DNA from: Phycisphaerae bacterium
GTDB taxonomy: Bacteria > Planctomycetota > Phycisphaerae > Sedimentisphaerales > Anaerobacaceae
Assembly (NCBI GenBank): GCA_012744475.1
Contig: JAAYBV010000101.1
Location: 1 to 64,000 of the forward strand
Reading direction: 5' to 3'
DNA length: 64,000 nt
The position numbers and the translations under genes are program-made. The notes beneath the pieces are model-generated. The model saw only the letters and a list, made by a program, of their open reading frames with translations. It was not told the origin of the DNA and did no database searches. Below, in pieces: positions 9,724 through 18,993 of the stretch; within the stretch, counting starts at the first letter, position 1; every line of letters starts with the position of its first letter.

Positions 9724-9794
9724 GGGGTCCTTCAGGTCCCTTTGGTCCTTCTGGGCCCGAGAAGGACCCAAGGGACCTAAAGGATCGAAAGGAC
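9724..9794. repeat. 9-nt-phased palindromic GGTCC repeat
   Basis: GGTCCTTCA GGTCCCTTT GGTCCTTCT GGGCCC GAGAAGGACC CAAGGGACC TAAAGGATC GAAAGGACTC: 9-nt units in the left arm are mirrored as complements in the right arm around GGGCCC. Confidence 0.8.
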
Positions 9795-9909
9795 TCTATG
9801 CCGCCACGCCACAAACCTGATACAATCGCGCGGTATGGGCGATCCGCCTCTGGCGGAATGATTCGCCCATACAGTTTGTCCGACACGGTAGTTCTTCGAG
9901 GCACCGAAC

Positions 9910-10776
9910 ATGGCGATGGCACAACGGCGGAAATGGATGATCCTGGCCCTGGCGCTCTATTGGCCGGCGCTGTTTGTGCTGGCGCACATCCCGATCCCGC
10001 CGGTTGTGCGCGAGGCCAACATCTCGGACAAGGGTATCCACTTCCTGGTGTACGCCATTCTGACGTTCCTGCTGTGGTCGGCGGTCGGTCCCGATGCGAA
10101 AGTCAATTGGCGCCGGCCCGGGGGTTGGCTCATACTTGCCGCGGTCCTTCTTTACAGCCTCTGCGACGAGGGTCTCCAGCATTTCGTGTCGGGCCGCTCG
10201 GCGGACGCGAGAGATCTTGTGGCGGACCTGGCGGGAGCGGCGGTGGCGCTGGGCATCCTGACGGTCTTTTCCTTCTGGCCCGCCGGAGCCATCGTCACGG
10301 CCATGACGGTCTACATGCTGCCTGTCCTGGCCCGCCGGAACCTGATGAACCTGCTGCCCGTGATGACCACTGTGTTCTACGTGGGGGGCTATGCAACCTT
10401 CACCCTTCTCTGGACGCGCTGCCTGCGTTCGCCCAAGGGCGCCAGAACAACCGGTTGGGCATGGCTTGCGGCCTCCGTGTCGGGACCGTTGGCCCTGCTG
10501 GCGGCTACACGAATCAGTGCGAAGGCGGCGGGCCGGCCGTTCGACCGGTGGGACATGTTGGCGGCCGCGATGGGGATTCTCGTGGGGGTCCTGGTCGCTT
10601 GGGGAGTGGGATGGCCCGCCCGCCGGAAGACACGACAGGCGAATGGTGATTCGCCCCTACAGATCGGCTCGAAACGGCCGATAGAGCGGGTCGCCGATGA
10701 GCACCAGTTGCCAGGAGTTAAACGGGTTGGTGCGGTAGAAGGCCTCGACCAGACAGCGACCGTCAAACAGCTCTGA
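9910..10776 (+). CDS. VanZ-like family membrane protein
   Basis: KWMILALALYWPALFVLAHIPIPP...SDKGIHFLVYAILTFLLWSAV...LLYSLCDEGLQHFVSGRSADARDLVADLAGAAVAL matches VanZ-like topology and motifs. Confidence 0.75.
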   Translation: MAMAQRRKWMILALALYWPALFVLAHIPIPPVVREANISDKGIHFLVYAILTFLLWSAVGPDAKVNWRRPGGWLILAAVLLYSLCDEGLQHFVSGRSADARDLVADLAGAAVALGILTVFSFWPAGAIVTAMTVYMLPVLARRNLMNLLPVMTTVFYVGGYATFTLLWTRCLRSPKGARTTGWAWLAASVSGPLALLAATRISAKAAGRPFDRWDMLAAAMGILVGVLVAWGVGWPARRKTRQANGDSPLQIGSKRPIERVADEHQLPGVKRVGAVEGLDQTATVKQL

Positions 10777-11874
10777 GAAGAATGCCTTGGGCGGCGGAAA
10801 GCTGTGCAGATAAGGCTCGGCCACGGGACCGAGCGTCGCGGTGATCCCTCGGGCGAGCATGGCGGGACACCACTGCGTGCTGTTGGGGTCGTGCAGGCCC
10901 CCCGCCTCGAAGCTGGCAATGTGGAACCCCACGGCGCCCGGGGCGAACTCGAAGGCGTCGACGTACTTGCTGACGCTGTACCAGCCGCAATAGATCGCCG
11001 TGTCGGGACAACTGCCCGGCTCGAACAGGGCCGCCGTGCGCTCCTCCTTGACCGGCAGCGGCGTTCGCAACTGGATCAGCAGCGCCAGGTCTCGAAGATA
11101 CTGGTCGTAACGGCTGTAGGGATCCTTGCCGAAGAGGCCGCGCGAATCGATGTAGGCCGTTCCCTTCAGGCCCTGGGCCTCGGCGGCCAGGGCCTTGTCG
11201 ACCAGTCCCTTGGCGATCGTGTCGTCGGGGCCGTCGAGCCGGGAGACCATCAGGGTGCGGAAGGGCTGCGGCCCGGTGCTGCGCAGCATGTTCGGCTGCC
11301 ATCGGTAGAGCTCATAGGCGCCGAACAGGACCATCGACAATTCGCTGTCGACGGACGCGTTGGTCTCGGTTCCGCTGATGCAGTCGATCTCACCCTGAAT
11401 GAAGGTCACCTGGAGGCTGCGCCGGCGGTGCTCGACCGAGTCCTTTTGCCCATTGGCCTCCAGTTGAGCGACCGCTTCCTTCTCCTGCTCCAACTGCTGA
11501 CGCAGTTGCTCGAGCCGGTCTTCGGACTTGGCGAGCGGGCCTCGCGGTCCGACGCGAAAAGGCACCCCGTACGTCGCGACGAGACACGTGATGTGGGCGA
11601 GGTCCTGCCGGGTGGCGAAGAGCCGGCGGATGGGCCGGGCGATCTGCATGTCGTAGTCGTCCCGGCTGATGGAATCGCGAAGGGTCGCGCCCAGGACCAG
11701 CGGGACCACGTGGCGGTTCGGCACGCCCCGACGCTCGCAGTAGTACCGCGCCAGGCGCACCGAAGCGGGGTTGTTCACGTTCGCCAGAACCAGGATGTCG
11801 TTGGGTTCCAATGCGCGAACAGGCCGGCCGCACAGCAGGATCAGGAGAACACAAAACGATCGGCTCTTCGTCAT
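10657..11874 (-). CDS. TIGR03790 family protein
   Basis: Signal peptide, then LEPNDILVLANVNNPASVRLARYYCERRGVPNRHVVPL...ITCLVATYGVPFRV...TAIYCGWYSVSKYVDAFEFAPGAVGFHIASFEA. Confidence 0.75.
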   Translation of the reverse strand: MTKSRSFCVLLILLCGRPVRALEPNDILVLANVNNPASVRLARYYCERRGVPNRHVVPLVLGATLRDSISRDDYDMQIARPIRRLFATRQDLAHITCLVATYGVPFRVGPRGPLAKSEDRLEQLRQQLEQEKEAVAQLEANGQKDSVEHRRRSLQVTFIQGEIDCISGTETNASVDSELSMVLFGAYELYRWQPNMLRSTGPQPFRTLMVSRLDGPDDTIAKGLVDKALAAEAQGLKGTAYIDSRGLFGKDPYSRYDQYLRDLALLIQLRTPLPVKEERTAALFEPGSCPDTAIYCGWYSVSKYVDAFEFAPGAVGFHIASFEAGGLHDPNSTQWCPAMLARGITATLGPVAEPYLHSFPPPKAFFSELFDGRCLVEAFYRTNPFNSWQLVLIGDPLYRPFRADL

Positions 11875-11960
11875 TCCAGGAGTACCTCCATCCGCCCGCC
11901 GGCATGGCTCCTTGCTCGCAGGACCGCGAGGAATTCCGCGGACGCGGCGCCCAGGCAGAC

Positions 11961-13106
11961 TCATTCGGGACCGTACGACCGATAGGGCAGGTTCGCCGGG
12001 TGCTCGCGAGTCACTTCCTCATAATCATCCAGCCAGCAGGCCTGCGGGTTGCTGGCAAAGGCCAGCATCCGGCCGCTGTCGGCGTCGTTGGCGGCGCGAT
12101 GGTACCGGAAGTACACCCGATCCGACAGCTTGCCGAGAATCTCGATCTTCCCGGTGGCGTGGCTCATCACGAAGCGCAGCCGTTTCGCCAGCCCGGAGAC
12201 GCGCGACTTGGCCTGTTCGACGATCTCGCAGCCGGCTTCGATCGGGACCGTGTACGCCCGGTTGCCCACCGCCGGACGGCATTGGAAGATGTAGTAGGGA
12301 ACCGCGCCGATGAACGACAGCCTTGCCAGAAGCGTCGCCAGCGTTTCGGGGTCGTCGTTGACGCCGCGAATCAGAGGGGTCTGATTGGCCGTGATGGCCC
12401 CGGCCTCCTGGAGCGCGTCCACCGCCTCGACGGCCACGTCGGTCAGCTCGCGCGGATGGATGAAATGCGTCATCACGTAGAGGCGCTTGCGAGGCGTGCT
12501 GTATCGCCGGATCAGGTCTGTCAGCGCCGCGTCCTCGAGAATCCGATAGGGATTGAACGTCGGCATGCGCGTGCCGATGCGGACGATCTGCACGTGCTCA
12601 ATCTGACGAATCCGACCTACAATGTCCGCCAGCTTCGACGTCGCCAGGACCAGAGGGTCGCCGCCGGTCAGGAGGACGTTCGTGATCTCACGATGCTCGG
12701 CGATATAGGCCATCGCCGCCGGGATGTCACGAAGGTATTCCCACTGGGGGCGGATGAACACGCGTTTGCGGAAACAATACCGGCAAATCCCCTCGCAGAC
12801 GTTGCTGACCAGCAGCAGGACGGTCGTAGGGTACTTGTGTTCGAGCCCGGGCATGACCGTGTAGGTCTGTTCGTCGGACGGATCGAGGCGGCCCCACTCC
12901 TCCAGTTCCTCCAGGTTCGGCACGACCGCCCGGCGAATCGGGTCGTTCGGATCGTTCCAGTCGATCAGCGACAGGTAGTAGTCGTTGCAGCGAAAGGCGA
13001 ACCGTTGCGCGACCAGCTCCAGCGCCGCCCGTTCCTGATCGTCGAGCTGCTCGATCTGGTCGAGCCGCGTGAGGTACTTGCACTGATGTGGCGGGTTGGC
13101 TGTCAT
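11961..13106 (-). CDS. KamA family radical SAM protein (lysine 2,3-aminomutase-like)
   Basis: LLLVSNVCEGICRYCFRKRVF (CxxxCxxC radical SAM), VLLTGGDPL, RIGTRMPTFNPYRI, HPRELTDVAVEAVDALQEAGA, NQTPLIRGVNDDPETL. Confidence 0.85.
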   Translation of the reverse strand: MTANPPHQCKYLTRLDQIEQLDDQERAALELVAQRFAFRCNDYYLSLIDWNDPNDPIRRAVVPNLEELEEWGRLDPSDEQTYTVMPGLEHKYPTTVLLLVSNVCEGICRYCFRKRVFIRPQWEYLRDIPAAMAYIAEHREITNVLLTGGDPLVLATSKLADIVGRIRQIEHVQIVRIGTRMPTFNPYRILEDAALTDLIRRYSTPRKRLYVMTHFIHPRELTDVAVEAVDALQEAGAITANQTPLIRGVNDDPETLATLLARLSFIGAVPYYIFQCRPAVGNRAYTVPIEAGCEIVEQAKSRVSGLAKRLRFVMSHATGKIEILGKLSDRVYFRYHRAANDADSGRMLAFASNPQACWLDDYEEVTREHPANLPYRSYGPE

Positions 13107-13750
13107 GAGCGCTCGTCCTGATTCGTACGGTTTTCGGCTTGTTCCAGGGTCTTTTCCCCTCGGACCGATTCGTTCTGCGAGTATCTCTCTTCGTAGATGC
13201 CCTTGCGTCCGCACAATCGTGCGAGTGTGGCCAGAAGGACAACCGCGTCGAGCCGCAGGCCCGCCCGTTCCACGTACTGAACGTCGAGTTCCAGCTTCTG
13301 TTCCCGCGTGAGAGCGCCGCGCCCGGCGATTTGCGCCAGGCCGGTCAGCCCCGGCCGGACAGACAGCCGCCGCCTCTGCCGGTCGTTCCACTCGGCGATC
13401 TGCGAAACGTACAGCGGTCGAGGCCCCACGAGACTCATATCCCCCTTGACTATGTTAGCCAACTGGGGCAATTCGTCAAGCGAACGCTCCCGGAGCCATC
13501 GGCCGACGCCCGTAAGCCGCGGATCGCCGGGCGACCTCGGACTGGGCCCGAACGGTTCAACGTCAAGTCGCATCGTCCGGAATTTGTAGAGCGTAAAGGG
13601 CTTCCCGCCCTTGCCCGCGCGCTGCTGCGCGAACAGGGCCGGCCCCCTGCTGCTCAGTCGAATCGCCAGCGCTATGGCCAGCAGCAGCGGCGCCAGCAAC
13701 ACCAGCAGCACGCCGGCAACAAGAATGTCGAATGCTCGTTTCGCGATCTC
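13103..13750 (-). CDS. Sugar transferase (undecaprenyl-phosphate glycosylphosphotransferase C-terminal type)
   Basis: KRAFDILVAGVLLVLLAPLLLAIALAIRLSSRGPALFAQQRAGKGGKPFTLYKFRTM...ERSLDELPQLANIVKGDMSLVGPRP...RPGLTGLAQI. The conserved KRAFD N-terminus lies upstream of the tracked GTG start (13711); true start uncertain. Confidence 0.85.
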   Translation of the reverse strand, partial: EIAKRAFDILVAGVLLVLLAPLLLAIALAIRLSSRGPALFAQQRAGKGGKPFTLYKFRTMRLDVEPFGPSPRSPGDPRLTGVGRWLRERSLDELPQLANIVKGDMSLVGPRPLYVSQIAEWNDRQRRRLSVRPGLTGLAQIAGRGALTREQKLELDVQYVERAGLRLDAVVLLATLARLCGRKGIYEERYSQNESVRGEKTLEQAENRTNQDERS

Positions 13751-14849
13751 AGCCCAGAAACCCGAGGATGGCGTCGACCACCGCGTCCTGCATCTCGTCG
13801 GTCAGCTCGGGATATATCGGAAGCGCCATGATCTCTTTGGCGGCTTTCTCGGATGCGGGGAAACTGCCTTCTTTGCACCCCAGATAGGCGAAGCATTCCT
13901 GCAAGTGCGCCGGAACGGGATAGTAGATCTCACAGCCGATGCGACTGGCCTGCAGATGCGCAACGACCTCGTCTCGCCGCGGCACGCAGATGCAATACTG
14001 GTTGTAAATCGTCCGGCAGTCGGGACTTACATACGGCGTCTGAACGACCGTGCCTTTGAACCTCTTGTCGTAGTAGGCCGCGTTATCCCGCCGGGCCTGC
14101 GACCAGTCGTCCAGGTGCGGCAGCTTCACCAGCAGCGCCACCGCCTGGATCGGGTCGAGACGGAAGTTGGCGCCGACGTATTTGTGGTAGTACTTCGGCT
14201 CCATCCCATGGTTGCGCATCAGGACCAGACGCTTGTAGAGCGCCTCATCGTTGGTGACGACCATGCCCCCGTCGCCGATGCCGCCGAGGTTCTTGCTCGG
14301 GAAGAAGCTGAAGCAGCCGGCCGTGCCGATGCTGCCGGCCTTCCTGCCTTTGTAGGTGCTCGTGATAGACTGGGCGGCATCCTCGATCACCGCCAGATTG
14401 TACCGCTCCGCCACGTCCATGATCACATCCATGTCCGCCATCTGGCCGAACAGATGTACCGGCATGATCGCTTTGGTGTTCTTGGTGATCGCGGCCTCAA
14501 TCAGGTCGGGATCGATATTGTACGTTTTCGGGTCGATATCCACGAAGACCGGCCGGGCCCCGACCCGCGCGATGCAGCCGACGGTTGCGAAGAACGTGAA
14601 GGGGGTGGTGATGACCTCGTCGCCCGGACCGATCTGAAGGCTCATCAGGCAGTTCAACAGCGCATCGGTCCCGCTGGAAACACCGACCGCGTATTGGCAG
14701 TCGCTCACCTGGGCGATCTGCCTCTCGAGTTCCTCCACCTTCGGGCCCCCGATGCACCGCTGGGATTCAAGCACTTCGGCCACGGCCGCCAGCACCTCGT
14801 CCTTGATGGTTGCATACTGTGCCTTCAAATCCAACAACGGTACCTGCAT
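13749..14849 (-). CDS. DegT/DnrJ/EryC1/StrS family aminotransferase
   Basis: MQVPLLDLKAQYATIKDEVLAAVAEVLESQRCIGGPKVEELE...YAVGVSSGTDALLNCLMSL...VIEDAAQSITSTYKGRKAGSIGTAGCFSFFPSKNLGGIGDGG. Confidence 0.93.
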   Translation of the reverse strand: MQVPLLDLKAQYATIKDEVLAAVAEVLESQRCIGGPKVEELERQIAQVSDCQYAVGVSSGTDALLNCLMSLQIGPGDEVITTPFTFFATVGCIARVGARPVFVDIDPKTYNIDPDLIEAAITKNTKAIMPVHLFGQMADMDVIMDVAERYNLAVIEDAAQSITSTYKGRKAGSIGTAGCFSFFPSKNLGGIGDGGMVVTNDEALYKRLVLMRNHGMEPKYYHKYVGANFRLDPIQAVALLVKLPHLDDWSQARRDNAAYYDKRFKGTVVQTPYVSPDCRTIYNQYCICVPRRDEVVAHLQASRIGCEIYYPVPAHLQECFAYLGCKEGSFPASEKAAKEIMALPIYPELTDEMQDAVVDAILGFLG

Positions 14850-14964
14850 AGGACCTTCCCTGAGAAGCCGTTTCGGTTCGCCCCGTCGGTTGCCTGAGCG
14901 TGCACATTTCGATGTGCGGCCGGGACCGTCCCATTATGGCCGATCACGCCGCCGCCGGCAACCT

Positions 14965-16230
14965 TTACTCGCCCGCTCTGCTCGGGGGTGCCGCGTTCGC
15001 GTGGCCGACGACCCGTGCAAGGAGGCTTTCGAGGCGAGCCGCAAGCAGGTTGCGGTCAAACTCGCGTTCTGCCAGCGCCCGGGCGTTGCGCCCCATCTGC
15101 GCGCACAGCGCAGGATTTTGCGACAGCTCCATCAGCGCCTCAGCCAAGGCGGCGGGGCGATCCGGCGCGACAAAGCGACCGCAGCCGTTCCCTTCGATCG
15201 TCTCGGCCAGCCAGCCGCCAGCATTGATAACCACCGGCTTGCCCGCCGCCAGCGAATCGAACATCTTGTTGGGAGACCACGTGGGTTTCTCGCCGCCTCG
15301 GACGATCGTCAAGCAGACGTCGCAGCCGGCTACGATGCCCGCGATCTCTTCCTTGGGCACCAGATCGCCAAAGACGACATTTCGCAGGTTGTACCGTCTG
15401 GCCATTGCCTCCAGTTCACTGCGTTTGCCGCCCCCGCCCTGAAGGACCAGGACGACGTGGTCCTGCCTTCGCTCGGCCAGGACCCTGCCGGCTTCAACTA
15501 CGTATTCCAGGCCGTTGGCCAGGCCCATGGCCCCAAAATACAGCGCGGCGAATCGGTCACCCAGCCCCAGCCGACGGCGCGCCGCACTGCCGTCCAGATC
15601 GGGACGAAACAGATCCAGGTCGCTGCCGTTGGGAATCACTGTGACGCTGGAGGCGGCGACTCCCGCCCGCACGATACCCTCCTTCATGCCGGGCGACAGC
15701 GCCACGATGTGGTCGGCGCCCCGGTAGATCTTCCGCGCCATACGCCGGAGCCACCAGATTGCCAGCGGGTTGTTCAAGGCACCGATCTCCACGAGCGCCT
15801 CGGGCCACAGATCGCGGACCTCGAAGACGAACGGCACGCCAAAATGTCGGCCGGCTGCGATGCCCGCCAGGCCCACCGTCAGCGGCGTGTGCGTCGCGAA
15901 GACGACGTCGGGCCGGTCCTGCTCTTTGGCGATTCGCGCGGCCACCCGCGCGAATTCGTAGAACTTGAGCATCCGTCGCCAGCCGCTCAGGGCCGTTCCC
16001 ATGTGCGGGTCGTTGTACCCCCCCGCCACGGACACCACGCGGATTCCGTCGACCTCGTACTGGCCGTACCGCCTGCCCGCGGGCGCCGGGAACTCGGCGT
16101 TGGCCAGACCGGAGGTGATCATGGTCACGCGGTGGCCCCTGCCCACCAGGTGGCGGCTGAACTCGTACGATCGCGTCCCGGTTCGGCCCTTGCGCGATGC
16201 GAAGTACTGATGGATGTAGAGGATATGCAT
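14965..16230 (-). CDS. Glycosyltransferase family 4 (WbuB-like)
   Basis: MHILYIHQYFASRKGRTGTRSYEFSRHLVGRGHRVTMIT...AALYFGAMGLANGLEYVVEAGRVL...CDVCLTIVRGGEKPTWSPNKMFDSLAAGKPVVIN. Confidence 0.85.
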   Translation of the reverse strand: MHILYIHQYFASRKGRTGTRSYEFSRHLVGRGHRVTMITSGLANAEFPAPAGRRYGQYEVDGIRVVSVAGGYNDPHMGTALSGWRRMLKFYEFARVAARIAKEQDRPDVVFATHTPLTVGLAGIAAGRHFGVPFVFEVRDLWPEALVEIGALNNPLAIWWLRRMARKIYRGADHIVALSPGMKEGIVRAGVAASSVTVIPNGSDLDLFRPDLDGSAARRRLGLGDRFAALYFGAMGLANGLEYVVEAGRVLAERRQDHVVLVLQGGGGKRSELEAMARRYNLRNVVFGDLVPKEEIAGIVAGCDVCLTIVRGGEKPTWSPNKMFDSLAAGKPVVINAGGWLAETIEGNGCGRFVAPDRPAALAEALMELSQNPALCAQMGRNARALAEREFDRNLLAARLESLLARVVGHANAAPPSRAGE

Positions 16231-16366
16231 GTTTGCAGGCCTACCGGCTCAGACCTTCCCGACCTACTTTCTGTCGGGCAGACCCGATAATCTCGCCGCC
16301 TTTACACCAAGACGCAGCATGTCGCATTTTACTCCGTCTTCCACTCTTTCCCATGTTAACTCTGTG

Positions 16367-16375
16367 TGGTATAAT
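16367..16375 (+). promoter_or_regulatory. Extended -10 promoter-like element
   Basis: TGTGGTATAATGG (TGG-TATAAT) about 95 bp upstream of the ATG at 16470. Confidence 0.35.
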
Positions 16376-16469
16376 GGGTGCGTCTCCTTGCAGAATGGCA
16401 GGATGACGCATCAGGGCGAAAGCCCTGGCGCCAGGGAGGTTGTGTCGACAGATGGGGGAAAGAGGTCAT

Positions 16470-17825
16470 ATGAGTCAGCTTTCAGTGCAGCAGCCTCGAA
16501 CGGTGCGGCCTGTCGCCTTGCTTGTGGCTGTTCTCGTGATGGCCTGTGTCTCGACCGCATGGAGCGGCATCAAGAAATATGAGGGCGACCTGCCCACGAT
16601 CGATCCGGCCTTCTCCGCGATCGCGCCCGAGAACCGCCCGCTGCTGTACGAACGCCTCATCGCCAGCTATGGGCGGGACTACCTGTTCCGCATGGCGGCC
16701 AACGACGGTCGGAAGCTCTCTGACGGGATGGCCGTATACTACCTCCAGCGCGAGCTTCAGTCCCTCGTCGACATGTGGAGAGGAACCGGAAATCCGGCCT
16801 ATCTCGACATGGCCAAGGGCCTGACCTTGCAGGCCATCGACGAAGCAACCGCCCATCCCTTGCCCCTGGTCTGGCACGACGAGCCGCGCGGCGAATGGCC
16901 CTGTTTCTACCTCGAGACCGTCGCGGGCGAGACCGGCGGGCACAGTCAGCTCTGCGACTTCCAGGGCAGCGCCGGATTCCTGCTGGTCGCCCGCGCCCTG
17001 TCCGAGATTGCCGATCCCAACTGGCGTCCGATCGCCGATTTCGTCGAACGCGAGGTCATCGAGAAATGGCTCTACCACCAGCCCGCAATCACCTCCACAG
17101 ACCTGGTCCGGCCCGATTCGTTTGCGATCGTCCTGAGAATCCTCAACGGCGCACGCGACGTTCGGGAGCACTTCGCCTGTCTGTGTCTCGACCTGGATGA
17201 GCTTGGCTGTCGCACGTATGCCTATCCGACATGGGCCGAGCGCCTCATTGAGCTGTATCTGACGCCCCGCTACGATCCGAACGAGCCGGCGCCGAACTCG
17301 GAGGGTATCGAGCGCGCGATCCCGGCCGACTGGGGCCTGTTCGTGCAGGTGGCCGAGGAAGGCTACGTCTGGTTGCTGATCCCGGACTACGGAGCCGCTG
17401 CTGCGGACGCAGCCCTCGACACGTCGCACGCCAATCGAACGGCATGGCTGGCCTGCCGAGCGTACGCCAAGGGTCTCATCGACGAATCGATCATGGACGG
17501 ACTGATCAACACCTTCAAGTTCCGTATCTGGGCGCCAGCGAAGGGTCCGTTCTACTTCAACAACTACACCGACGGCAGCGATGGCATGCTAGGCGCTCTG
17601 CAACCCGGCCGTGGAGGCAATGTCTGGTTCGGCTGGCACCGCCTGGCCTCTTTCGATCCTGACCTCGAAACTCTGTTTCTGTCGCTCGCGTACGATCTGA
17701 CCAACGGCGGTCCCAACCTGCCCGACGGCGCTCAGAACAAGATGATGCAAAATGCGCCGCTGTGCCTGGAGGCGTGGGGCACACGGTTGCTCGGTTCCAA
17801 AGGCCAGTTGTACAGTTTCCCGTAG
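16470..17825 (+). CDS. Exported hypothetical protein, possible alpha/alpha-toroid carbohydrate-active fold
   Basis: Signal peptide MSQLSVQQPRTVRPVALLVAVLVMACVSTAWS; Trp/Tyr-rich helical region; divergent to the surrounding polysaccharide genes. Confidence 0.6.
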   Translation: MSQLSVQQPRTVRPVALLVAVLVMACVSTAWSGIKKYEGDLPTIDPAFSAIAPENRPLLYERLIASYGRDYLFRMAANDGRKLSDGMAVYYLQRELQSLVDMWRGTGNPAYLDMAKGLTLQAIDEATAHPLPLVWHDEPRGEWPCFYLETVAGETGGHSQLCDFQGSAGFLLVARALSEIADPNWRPIADFVEREVIEKWLYHQPAITSTDLVRPDSFAIVLRILNGARDVREHFACLCLDLDELGCRTYAYPTWAERLIELYLTPRYDPNEPAPNSEGIERAIPADWGLFVQVAEEGYVWLLIPDYGAAAADAALDTSHANRTAWLACRAYAKGLIDESIMDGLINTFKFRIWAPAKGPFYFNNYTDGSDGMLGALQPGRGGNVWFGWHRLASFDPDLETLFLSLAYDLTNGGPNLPDGAQNKMMQNAPLCLEAWGTRLLGSKGQLYSFP

Positions 17826-17856
17826 GCCGACACAGTGTTCACGGGGCGCCGATCGC

Positions 17857-18993
17857 TCAGGAAGACGAACGGACGGCCTCGCTCCGGCCCGCACCCTTGG
17901 ATATGCCGAACTCCTGGAAGACGTGGACGATGCGCTCGGCCGTCCGGCCGTCCCACAGCGCCGGGATCGTGCCTTCTTTCCATCGGCCCGACAGGATCCG
18001 GTCGGACTTCTCCTCGATCGTCCCCATGTCCACCAGCTCGTTCGTCCCCTGGGAAATGGTGATGGGCCGTTCGGTGTTCGGACGCAGGGTCAGGCACGGC
18101 AGTCTCAGATAGGTCGTCTCTTCCTGAATGCCGCCGGAATCCGTCAGGACGAATCGCGCATTCTTCTGAAGCACGATGAATTCCCGATACCGAACCGGCT
18201 CGATGATCCGAAGGTCACGCGCCAGCGCGATATCGATCCCAAACCGTTCGATGTTCTTGCGGGTCCTCGGATGCATCGGGAACACGACAGGCAGCTTCTC
18301 CGACAGTCGGTTCAGGTAGACGAGGATCTGCCTCAGGCTCTCCGCTTCGTCCACGTTCGATGGACGGTGCAGCGTCACCAGAACATAGGAACTCTTTTCC
18401 AAAGCAAGATCGCGCAGCGTCTGCGCTTCCTGGTCGGCGCTGACGCGCCCCAGGATCGTCACAAGCGAATCGATCATGATGTTGCCGACGCAGTGCACGC
18501 GACCGTTCAGGGCGCCTTCGCGACGGAGGTTCTCGTCTCCATCGATCGACGGCGTCAGCAGGAGGTCGGAAATCGCATCGGTCACGCGCCGATTGATCTC
18601 CTCCGGCATCGTTTCGTCGAAGCTGCGTAGGCCCGCCTCGACGTGGGCGACGGGAACGAGCTGCTTCTTCGCGGTGAGGCTGCAGGCCACCGTCGAGTTG
18701 ACGTCGCCGAAGACGACGACGAGATCGGGACGCTCCTGGACGAGCACCTTCTCGAATTCGATCATGACTTTGGCCGTCTGCTCCGCGTGGCTGCCCGAGC
18801 CGACCCCGAGGTAATGGTGGGACTCCGGCAGTTGCAGGTCTTCGAAGAAAGCCTGCGACATCACGTAGTCGTAGTGCTGGCCCGTATGAACGATAACCGG
18901 CTCAAATCCCTCGGCCCGCGTCAGCTCGAAATACAGCGGCGCCATTTTCATGAAGTTTGGCCGGGCTCCGACGATCAGCAGTATCTTGGACAC
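17857..18993 (-). CDS. wecB: UDP-N-acetylglucosamine 2-epimerase (non-hydrolysing)
   Basis: VSKILLIVGARPNFMKMAPLYFEL...VIVHTGQHYDYVMSQAFF...VVFGDVNSTVACSL...VAHVEAGLRSFD..MPEEINRR..D..SDLLLTPS...LVTLHRPSNVDE...FVLTDSGGIQEE. Confidence 0.93.
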   Translation of the reverse strand: MSKILLIVGARPNFMKMAPLYFELTRAEGFEPVIVHTGQHYDYVMSQAFFEDLQLPESHHYLGVGSGSHAEQTAKVMIEFEKVLVQERPDLVVVFGDVNSTVACSLTAKKQLVPVAHVEAGLRSFDETMPEEINRRVTDAISDLLLTPSIDGDENLRREGALNGRVHCVGNIMIDSLVTILGRVSADQEAQTLRDLALEKSSYVLVTLHRPSNVDEAESLRQILVYLNRLSEKLPVVFPMHPRTRKNIERFGIDIALARDLRIIEPVRYREFIVLQKNARFVLTDSGGIQEETTYLRLPCLTLRPNTERPITISQGTNELVDMGTIEEKSDRILSGRWKEGTIPALWDGRTAERIVHVFQEFGISKGAGRSEAVRSSS

